DNA of 64,000 nt. It comes from Myrmaecium sp. VS I D KN 1. Lineage: Eukaryota > Ascomycota > Dothideomycetes > Valsariales > Valsariaceae. Positions 45,409 to 54,900 of the stretch are shown here, piece by piece (the stretch's first letter is position 1; every line of letters starts with the position of its first letter). Location: the NCBI GenBank assembly GCA_019775845.1, contig JADQAV010000025.1:124001-188000 (forward strand), given 5' to 3'. Made by a program: the position numbers and the translations under genes. The notes beneath the pieces are model-generated. The model saw only the letters and a program-made list of their open reading frames with translations, was not told the DNA's origin and searched no databases.

Positions 45409-47554
45409 ATGGCTGCTGCACCCATTGTCCTCACCGGGGCTCCCGACATCCATATGTCCAGGAAGAAGGTCGGAAACAAGCCTGCTGTGCAGGCTATACA
45501 AGTTCAACTGGCCGACGAGATCGTCAAGGAACTGCTTCAGTCTTCCAAAGCCGGCAAACAGCCTCAGCTGTACCTTGGCAATGTCCCAGTAAGTTCACTA
45601 CAGTCTTGACGGTGGTCGCACTTGAGGCTTCATGCTGACCATGTCACAGACACTTCGATATGGAGATAAATCACATACTCTGAACCTGACCGACAACAAA
45701 TTTCGCACCGAATTGTACCGTTCCGATAGTGTCGGTTCCAAGAAGGACCTTACGTTTGCCGCCCTTATAAAGCACAGACTTGCGCAGGAACAGGAGGACA
45801 CTACGGCTGAAGCTGACGTTGCTCTTCAGACGTGGAAACGCAGCCGTGATGCCGTAGAGCAAGAGAAGGCGGCGTCGAAGACACAAATCGAGGAAGGCCT
45901 CATGAGAACAGTCAAGAAAGGCAACCGAAAGTTCCTTCAGTCACCGGCCGTGAGGACTCCGGTACGATCCCTAGTTTCAAGTCCCGTGCAATCTACTCTT
46001 CCCTCGCCTGCTATGCCACCACGGTCCGTCGGGCTCGGTCAAAAGGCCGATCAAAAGGCAGCGGCGATCGCAGCGGTCAGGAAAGGCATTGTTCATTTGT
46101 TGGCCTTGGAACCTTGCACCTTCGAAGTTCTTTGCAACAAGGTCGCACCGAAGCACCCGGGCAGCCTCATCACGGACAAGGACGTGAAAGACATCCTACC
46201 AAAGGTCGCAAAGCTCACCACCGATCATAAATATCAACTGCTCGACCGAGCTTATAAAGGCATCGACGTTTTTGCATTCGCCTATTCGGCCTCGGATCGG
46301 GAGAAGATCATCAACAATGCTATACGTGCATTCGACCGTCAACGCCTGCCCAAGACCGATCCGAATTGGCAATATCTTCTGCCTAAGGATGAGCGTGGCC
46401 AGGGCAAATGTCTTTCGCGCCTTAATCTGAAAGCCAACGTTGATCAGTCAGCCCCGAAGCCGACGGCCGCAAGTCTGCCAAAGTTCGCAAAGCTCGGCGA
46501 GAAGAAGAAGGTCCCCGTGAAAAAGACTGCCTCGAAGGACGAGGAAGAAGCGAAGAAGTCGCCCATGGCGAAAGGAGGCGCGAGTCGAAAAGTTGTCGCC
46601 AAGGATAAAAAGGACGGTGCTACGCCTGCGGCGAAGTCTGCTGTTAAAGAGCTCAAGCACACTGTCAAACCGACCGCGAATGCCACTAAAGCTTCTGCTG
46701 GGAAGAACAATCAAGGCATGCCGAAGTCTTCGGATGCGAGACCTACCAGACCTACCGAGAACGCTCCTGCGACTGCAACCGCAGAGAGGAAGATGCTCAA
46801 GTCAGCCGCCGGTGTCAAGAAACCTCAAGGCACCAAACCGAAAACACCGTCACCACTGAGTGCATCTCTCAACGCGTCGGACCTCGAAGACAGCCACCCT
46901 GTTCACAAGGCTCTGTCAGCATCTACGTCACCGGTGAAATGGAGCCAGGGCAACTCTGATCGACACCTCAAGCGCAAAGCCAATGACCTCGATGAAAACG
47001 TCCACAATCACGGCGCAACCATGAAGCGTGCCAAAGCCGAGCCTCCAAAGACATCTGTGCTCAGCAAAAAGGCCAACACCCCAAGCAGCCAATATGGCCA
47101 CCAGAAGATGGTCAATGGAGCCCATGCTGCCCCAAAGGGTTTAGCCACCAACGTTCGCGGCCTCAAGCGAGGAGCAAGCGATATGGACGTTTCGACTTTG
47201 AAGTCGGCGAAGCACCGCAAAGTTGAACCCGGCCTTACCGCAGGGACTCCACGCTCCACGATCGCGCCTGTGTCTCGCAATCCAAGCAGCCCGATCCAGT
47301 CAGACAGTTCTACTGACCAGGCACATCAGAAACACCAAGCACACGAAGAGCAGGTTCCCTTCGCGGCACGCCAGACCTTGGATCTTGCGGGTAGGTTCAA
47401 CGTCCACTACGCCAACTATGTAAAGTTCCACTTGCAATTGGCCAGCAGTCCCACCCCTCCTTCCGAGCAAGAGCGTACCGAACTGATGAGGAAGAGGCAG
47501 AAGCTGGAGGAGATGAAGCAAGTGATTAACCAAGGAGCCAAGGCGATGAAGTAG
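45409..47554 (+). CDS. ELL-like RNA polymerase II elongation factor
   Basis: Two exons, 45409-45588 and 45650-47554; donor GTAAGT, acceptor ACAG; 694 residues. The N-terminal region (IQVQLADEIVKELL, then LYLGNVPTLRYGDKSHTLNL) suits an ELL N-domain. A winged-helix-like segment VRKGIVHLLALEPCTFEVLC to KYQLLDRAYKGIDVF resembles the ELL core. A long Lys/Ala/Pro/Ser-rich linker (about 270-600) is probably disordered and nuclear. The C-terminus LAGRFNVHYANYVKFHLQLA followed by a charged coil resembles the occludin/ELL domain. ELL proteins suppress Pol II pausing, with EAF partners. The assignment is by motif order and is moderate. The alternative is an uncharacterised nuclear protein. Confidence 0.65.
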
Positions 47555-48390
47555 CCTTCACTGGCATTAAGAAGAGAGGAAGTCTGTTTTTTTTTTTTTC
47601 TACACAACTATATACGAGGCGCTGGGGTCAACGGAAAATATGGCGCTATTGCCCGGGGTCTCAAGGGTTCGGGTTCACTTTGCTTCTTATGCTTTTTTTT
47701 TTCTTTTTATGGAACACTCACGCTGCGACACGCACACGGTCTTGATACCAGGAATGGCCCTCAGATGCCATGCCACTTGCATACCCACAGGCGCTGGAAG
47801 GGTTCTCTAATCCACGGGAATGGGTCGGAACATTAGACGGCTGGCGTCTTTCGATATACCTCTGGCCTTTGCTTTTTTTTCTTCTTTCCTTGATCTCTTC
47901 TAATCGAGGAACCTCCCAAGAGGGGTTATAAAATCGGTTCGAACCCGGCTCACATCATGATGGCTTTATAGTCGTTTAGATAAGTAATGAAAAGCGATTT
48001 TCATTTTGATCTTGTCCTTCTATCGCCCTGATTCGTGCCGCCTGTCGTGTTATGTAAAAGGGCCTAATAGCACCTTTCTCCGCATGACATCTACCTCAGT
48101 TCTATTATACCATTGCCGTCTTTTCTTCTTTACTCTCTCTCTTAGATCTATCCAACGCTCTTTACACCGATGGCAGCCACGGTAAATACGTACCATCGCT
48201 CACAGACCTCGACACCATTAGCAACCAAAAAAGGCGCACAACGCGCGTGAGAACAAAAAGAAAGGCGTGCCCCATTCTGGCCGCAGCTGACCACACCACA
48301 CCACACCACATATCACCGCCCCCGTCTCCCACCCTCCAAATTTTCTTTCTTTCCCTCCACCTCCACCTCCCAACCGCACCCTACCATACT
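47555..48390. other. Convergent intergenic region
   Basis: 3' ends of the ELL-like gene (+) and the GT31 gene (-). T runs at 47587-47600, 47693-47708 and 47872-47880 suit terminators. A GGTTCGAACCC at about 47934 resembles a tRNA B box but has no tRNA around it. Confidence 0.55.
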
Positions 48391-50104
48391 CTACCCCAGC
48401 GGCAGCGGCGGCGCCGTCGGCGGCCCAACCCACCCCGCCTCCCGATCACACGGCTCGAGCGCGTCACGGAAAGCCTGGATGCGCGCCGTCATCCACCCAC
48501 TGGTCACCTGCCGCTCCGGCGGCGCCGGCGCCCCGAGCCGGACGGCGCGGCTCAGCTCGCACGTCCCGGGCCGCCAGCGCCACTGCAGACACTCTTCGTC
48601 GGCGAGGCAGGCGGTGCGGCAGTGGGTGGGGGCGTCTGGAGCGGCGGGGTTGGGGTTGGTGGGGTCAGGGTTGGGGTTGGGGTTGGGGTGGGGGTTGGTG
48701 GTGTCGGTGGTGTTGGTTTGGAGGAGCACGTCTTCGGAGAGGTTGTCCCAGTCCGGGCGGAGGTCGGTGGGGTGCTGGGCGAGTTGGGGGGCGACGAAGT
48801 GGTCGTAGGCGTCGGCGAAGAGGAGGGTGGTTTCGGGGCCCTGTATTGATCAATCAGATTGGCTCGGCATTTGCTTGTTTTTGGGGGACTTTGATACTGA
48901 CCTTCTCCCGCAACCACGCCTCCTCGAACCGCCAGAGCATGTCGACCTCGGCGGCGGAGAGATGGTGCCAGCTCACGGCCGGGGCGCACCAGTGTTGGCG
49001 GGTCCAGTCGAGGGTGAAAGGGGTGTGGCCTTGGATGAGGGGCCAGGCGCCGGTGAGGGGCACGTCGGCCTGGAGGAGGGCCTCGGCCAGGACCTTGTCG
49101 CCGCAGCAGTTCTCCTTCATCGTGCCCATCCACAGCGCCGCCGGGCCGCGCTCGTCCGCCAGCCGCTGGAGGCGGGCCAGGGCGGGCCGGGAGAGGATCC
49201 AGCCGCTGCCGCCGTGGGCGAAGACGGTCGGGCCGATCATGACGGCGCAGCCGAGGTAGACCGCCTCCCGCGCGTCCCACCGCCGCAGCCAGAGCAGCAG
49301 GTTGTGCCAGCCCAGGTGGCTGTCCGCCTCCATGAACACGAACCAGCGGACCTCTTCGCTCGCTTGCCGGTAGCTCTCCAGCACCATCGGCAGGAACTTC
49401 CACTTGTCCATCGCCCAGCCGCCGTCCAGGCCGGCGGCGTGGGCGCGGATTTGCTCCTCGATCGCGGTCCGGTTGTCGCCGTGCTCGGCCGCGGCGGCGA
49501 GGGCGTGCTGCTGGATGTCGGCGTACAGCTGGAACTCTTCGTGGCTGTCGCGGACCGGCTGCGGGATGTCCCGGAGGGCGTCGTGCATTACGTGTCCGGC
49601 CATCTCCTGCGGCCAGTCCGAGAAGATGAGGTGCTGGGGCGTGCAGGCGAAGGTGGTGTTGAAGTGCGCCGGCAGCTTCGTCGCGAGCTCCGTCGAGCCC
49701 GTCTTGAGGACGAGCAGGACGGACGAGGAGCCCGGGAGGTCGGCGCAGAGCGGCTTGGACGCGGATGGTGCGGCGGGGGAAGATGCCATGGGCTTTCCTT
49801 TCTTCTTGCCGGCGTGGTGGCTGGGCGCGGTGATGGGCTTGGTCTCGGGCTTCCCTCCATGTCCTCCTCCTGCGAGCCCTCTCACCGGCGCCGTCACGGT
49901 CACTGCTGTCTTCCCGGCCGTCACGATCTCGAGGCCACTCTCCGATTCTGCGAATGCCGGCTCAAAAGTCCTCACCTGCGCGGTTGGAACTGTGACCATC
50001 ACATTCCCCATTCGAACATCCTGGTTCTGCGCCATCGCTCCAGGACCGCCCCTCCAGCCTCGGTTCATCATGTCCACCTCCTTTACGACATCCTCCGCCA
50101 TCAT
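48391..50104 (-). CDS. GT31-family (Fringe-like) glycosyltransferase
   Basis: Exons 50104-48902 and 48840-48391; donor GTCAGT, acceptor ACAG; 550 residues from the ATG at 50104. Features: VLLVLKTGSTELATKLPAHF, the Glu-Ala-Asp metal site in FVFMEADSHLGWHNLL, GGSGWILSRPAL and KENCCGDKVLAEALL, all typical of the fungal GT31/DUF604 group. The C-terminal exon adds an Asn-Pro repeat and a Cys-rich PAN-like segment (CRTACLADEECLQWRW). Family enzymes are Golgi type II proteins with an N-terminal anchor. Here an anchor-like stretch (50260-50126, with WPQLMVAFMLVITLAAF) lies in the same frame upstream but is separated by a TAG at 50125-50123. The true N-terminus is therefore unresolved. Donor and acceptor sugars are unknown. 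Confidence 0.82.
48645..48697 (+). repeat. GGGGTT-type repeat, likely G-quadruplex
   Basis: Seven or more runs of three to five G separated mostly by TT (for example GGGTTGGGGTTGGGGTTGGG) lie in the second GT31 exon. They code on the other strand for an Asn-Pro repeat. Four-stranded DNA would be possible on the plus (template) strand. It looks like a Tetrahymena-type telomere unit but sits inside a coding exon. Confidence 0.8.
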
Positions 50105-51926
50105 ACACTGTGCGTCCTGGACCTACTCCCGTCGTAGCCACGTCCGCCGGAACGCCGCCAACGTGATGACGAGCATGAAGGCGACCATGAGCTGCGGCCA
50201 GCCCAGACGAAGCCAGCGCCGGCGACGGTACGGACCGGCCAGGCCACGCTTGGGCAGCATGATCTTACAGATGTCTGAAACGCTGAACGGAGGAAGGACT
50301 GGATTGAAGAAAAGACCAAGGAGAGAAAAACAGCAGGAAAATGCCAGACCTTGCCGAACAGCGATGACGATTCGATGGGAAGGGGCCAGAGCAAGAAGGA
50401 AACGGGGTCTGCGGGAAAACACAGCACGATCGATCTCTGTGTAACGCAAAGCGGGTTTGTTTCTGTTCTCCAGGGGCGACAGGAAAAAAGGAGAATAGGA
50501 TCAGAGATCAGGGGAGGGGGTGAATATTCTCCTTGCAGGAGCAGGAAGAGAGGGATTTCGCATTCCGTATCGTTAACCCTTGCCTTGCATGACGACTCGG
50601 AAAAGGAAAACCAAGTGCGCAGGGAGAAAAAGGGATTTTCATCTCCGATGATTCCCTTTTCTCTTGGCTTCACGATCTGTCGTATGTTGTGCTCGTAGGA
50701 CTCTGGAATGAAGACGGTTTGAAGGGATGGAGGAGAGAATCGATATTGACAGCAGCAGCAGCAGCACCGCTCCTTCGGTGCGCTCCCTGCTGGTGAAAGG
50801 GCGTGATGCGGTATGACTTGGCAGCGAGTGAGATCCGTTTCGTATATGCAACGCGCTGAGTGTATGTCCGCGCGTCTGATAAGCATCCAAAGTATGGCAG
50901 GTTGGTGGTGGTGATGGTGGTGCCTTTTTTGGATGACCTGCCGTGATGAAGAGGACGAGGAACCTAGGGAACATTAGAACGAGCTCTCGGAGGCTTTCAA
51001 GGGAGATTCTTCTCATGTAGTGTAAGTACATACTTACCTCCCTCGACGCCCATCAGCAGCATTCGAAGAACTGTCTGTAGAGGGATTCACGATCTTCGAA
51101 GCCAGCAGCGCGCTCGGAGAAAAAGGCACGCTACTACACGGTCAGCACACCTCGAAATAACACGGCGCGGAAGGGGAGGAAGTATCTCTAATCGTACAAT
51201 TTCTTTCTCTTTTACATGACGGCGATAAAGTAGAGGAGGAGGATGAGATAGAGCAAGCAGTATGATGTCGACCGTCCTCCAGCAAGCCGAGCCGAACAAA
51301 TACCTGAAATCTCCTGCCCAGATGTAACCGATATGGCCGCAGCAAGTAACCTCCGGAACATAAATATCTTTTCTCCTTCTCCCGTCCTTTCCTGGGTGTA
51401 TGTGTGTATGTGTGTGGTTCTTCAGCCAGCTAGCCCCCAACAACCAACGACAGCCTCGCCTCAGCTCCGGCTTACATGCATGCCATGACCACGACTCTAT
51501 CCAATTGTGGAAAAGGGAGGGTGTGAGGAAGATTTGGGTGAGAAGAGAAGAGATCGAGTGAAGATTGTAGAAGGAAGGAGAGAATGGGAAGGCCCCATTC
51601 CCTTCCGCGATTCTCTTTTCCCCATGGCTTTCGTCACCGCCGCCACCACTCCTGCCGCTGCCGCACGCGCAGGAGGTGAATGTTTGTTCTCACAGGCATG
51701 TACTCTGTGTGAGAGGCCGAACAACAAGAAGGAAACAAGGGGAGGGGCAAGCAACGACAGCCGAACGAAGAAGGAAAGAAAAGAAAAGAAGAGAAGACAA
51801 GAGAAGAGAAAAAGCCGGCTCGTTTTCCTTTTTAGAATGAAAAAAAGATCGCCCGCAGCAACAGCCAACTCCATGGACTCGCACATGCTTAATCTCCTCG
51901 AACCAAAAGTATTAGAACATCTCTTT
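50105..51926. other. Region between GT31 and SWR1
   Basis: 50105-50260 holds the possible membrane-anchor exon of the GT31 gene. The rest contains the GT31 promoter and the SWR1 3' region. Long frames here (50101-50886 minus, 51507 onward plus) show no domains. A GCT/CAG-rich run lies at about 50750-50765, and purine-rich DNA at 51720-51840. No other gene was recognised. Confidence 0.55.
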
Positions 51927-54900
51927 CTACACCCGCAACCGCTTCCGCTTCCCCCGGTCCTTGCCCTTCTTATTTCGCCTCCGGTCGTCCGGGGGCTTGA
52001 TCGGGATATCCCGCATCTCCCACTCAACATGTGCGATCATGTACTCGTCCACATGCGGTCTGTCCTCAGTCTCAGGGTTGGCAGCAGGCCCAGCGGCGGC
52101 ATCGTCGGCCTCCCCAACGACCGCCGGCGTGCCGGGCGTCTTCGGCGTGGACGCCGACGCGTTCTCGTCGAAGTCCGCGGCGTCGTTGTGGACGTCGTGC
52201 GTAATCTCCTTCTGGGCCGTCTTCGCCGCGACTACGTCCTCGGCGTCTTCGACCTTCTCGAGCACCTTGCTCAGGCCGGCCGCGTCGCCGAGCACCTTGT
52301 CCAAAGCGGCGGACGCCTCGGCATCCTGGTCGAGGGCGAGCGTGTCGTCCTCCAGCAGCGCGTCGCGGTAGCTGATGCGGTTGAAGGCGTCGGTGGTGAA
52401 GTCGCCCTTCTGGATGATGACGTCGTCCAGGAGTCGCTTCTGGTTCGACTTACGCAGGATGTTCGCCTCGACCGTGTATTCGCTCACGAACCGGTAGATG
52501 TGTACGTCGCGAGTTTGGCCGATTCGATGCGCACGGTCTTGACATTGCTTGTCCATTGCTGGGTTCCAGTCGAGGTCGTAGAAGATGACAGTGTCAGCAC
52601 CCGTGAGGTTGAGACCCAAGCCGCCAGAGCGGGAGGAGAGGATGAAACAGAGGATGCGCTCGTCGCTGTTGAACTGTTCGCACAGCATCTGACGCTGCTC
52701 TACCTTCGTCGCTCCGTCAAGGCGCAAGTACCTATGTCCATGTATATTGAGGAATTGCTCCAAGATGTCAAGAACCTTGGTCATCTGCGTGAAGATGAGC
52801 GCCCGATGACCTCCCGCTTGCAGGTCGCGGAGCAGCTTATCTAACCGCTGCAGCTTGCCGCAGTCGTACTGAAGGAGACGTTTATCAGGGAAGGCAATCG
52901 AGAGGCGGATGCGGGACTCGTGGAAAGGGTCCTTGCGAGCCCAGGGCGATGCGCGGACCAGTTCGGCACCACGCTCCGAAAGCGCAAGAGGAGCCAAGTC
53001 CGCGGCGACTGCGGCTGGAGTGACGCAGCTGAACCGTGTGATGTATGGTTTCATGATGGCGGCACGTTCTGGGACTGTGTGCACCATACTCAGGAGTGCA
53101 GAGGATGTAGAGAAGTACCAGTTCTTCGATTCGAACTGCGAGCGGGGGGCACGCAAGATAAACCGATCGTTCAACTTGAGATCAAGGCGTTCACGGATTC
53201 CTTTTCCGTAGACCGGGAGGTGCGCTGTCCTGTGATGTGTGACGGACCGGCATGTCTGGAGATGGCTGATGTAGTTAGAAATACCTCTCATCGCAAAGTG
53301 ATGTGCGATGGGATAGGCAGGTTTCTCGACTGCTTGGAGCTCGCCCAATCGGCGGGTCTGTACCGCAATCAAGTCATCAAGAGGCTTGACCGCAATGATG
53401 CGCTGCGTGCTAACGGCGTTCAGTTTGGACGTCGACTCCCGTGCAACTGGCAGCAAGCCGAGGAAATCGAGGTCTAGCTTGTTGTCTTCCTCCTTGACAA
53501 GCCGCTTGCGAACGAGGAAGTCCTTGATCTCGAAGTCTGCCGCAACAGAACGTTGCATCGCGAAAGACGTCACGATCTGCCGGGTCTCGAAGAGATCAGG
53601 GTGATTACACACTTTGCGTAAGGACATCAGACAGTTCATGACGGACATGTAATTGCCGGATGAAAGAGCTTGCTTCGTATCCGCTCTGCCCATGAAGCCA
53701 TCGTAGAGCTGACGCTGACGCTTCGACAGCCGACAGTAGACGACATGCTCGTATTTGGCTGGCATCTGCTTCTCGACATCCGCCTTGAGTCGACGGAGGA
53801 TGTACGGACGCAGCACCTCGTGAAGTTGCTTGACTCTAGCCTGCCCTTCAGCATCCAACTCTTGCTTTCCTTGCTCCAATATCTGATTGGTTGGCTTGCT
53901 CAGTGCATTGCTGAAGGCAGCCAGATCTGCGAAGCCGCCCGTGCCATCCTCTTGAGTGGGCATCAAGAAGGCGAGCAATGACCACAGTTCGTCGATGTTG
54001 TTCTGGAGAGGTGTACCGGTCAAGAGAAGCCTCCTCGCGGTCTTGAAGGTAAGAAGCGTCTGCCATCGCAGCGACTTAAAGTTCTTGATGTTGTGCGCTT
54101 CGTCGAGAACAAGGTAGTGCCACGTGCGTCTCTTGAATGCCGTCTGGTCGTGGATGATAAGCTGGTATGAGGTGATTACGACGTTGTAGCGGTCGTCGTC
54201 AAGCCAGCCCATACGTTTGCGTTTCCGCTCCTCCTGCGATCCGTAGTAGGTGAGGATCTTGAATCCTGGAAGAAACTTCTTGAACTCCATCTCCCAGTTC
54301 AGTATCACACTGGTGGGAACAACGACAAGGTGAGGGCCCCATGAATACTCATGGACGGCAAGATAAGCGAGCAGCGCGATGGTCTGGATCGTTTTTCCGA
54401 GTCCCATCTCGTCGGCGAGGATACCACTGGTATGCTGCTCGTACAAACCGACCAGCCACTCGAGGCCATCATGCTGATACTCTCGAAGCTTTCCACGCAG
54501 AAGTTGCGAGGGAGCCTTGATACGGCGGTGATCAGAAGCTTCCGATTGCGGCGAGCGAGGTACTTCTTCAACGTCCTGATCCTGTTTACCTAATTTTGAA
54601 TCGACATCTTCCATGATCACATACCCGTCCTCACATGGAGTCGCTTCCCGGTTCTCAGCGGCCGGACTTTTCGAAGGAACCGTCTCAGCCGACACATCTT
54701 TCCCGAGCACGACACTATCGTCAGCCGATTCGCTAACACCATTAGTGTGAGGTTGTCCTTCTGCCATCTTTTCTGAAGACTCCGCCATTTCATGAATCTG
54801 CTTCTTCGAAAAGAAACCAGCAATTCCAGAATCAGGCGCTTCATCATCCTCATCGTCGTCTTCTTCGTCCTTATCCTCTTCCTCTCCCCCACTATTACTC

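Noticed and set aside
47925-47950. GGTTCGAACCC resembling a tRNA B box
   Set aside because: The flanks do not pair as a T stem and no acceptor or anticodon arm is present.
48827-50137. 436-codon plus-strand ORF opposite the GT31 gene
   Set aside because: Antisense shadow of a GC-rich gene; no domain or start context.
51507-52844. 445-codon plus-strand ORF opposite SWR1
   Set aside because: It is antisense to the conserved SWR1 C-terminal exon; its length follows from codon bias on the other strand and it has no domain.
53230-53284. 55-nt intron-like segment in SWR1 with a GTATTT donor, TTCTAAC branch site and CACAG acceptor
   Set aside because: Removing it shifts the frame, while the unspliced frame runs on into intact helicase motifs. 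It could at most be a rare splice event.
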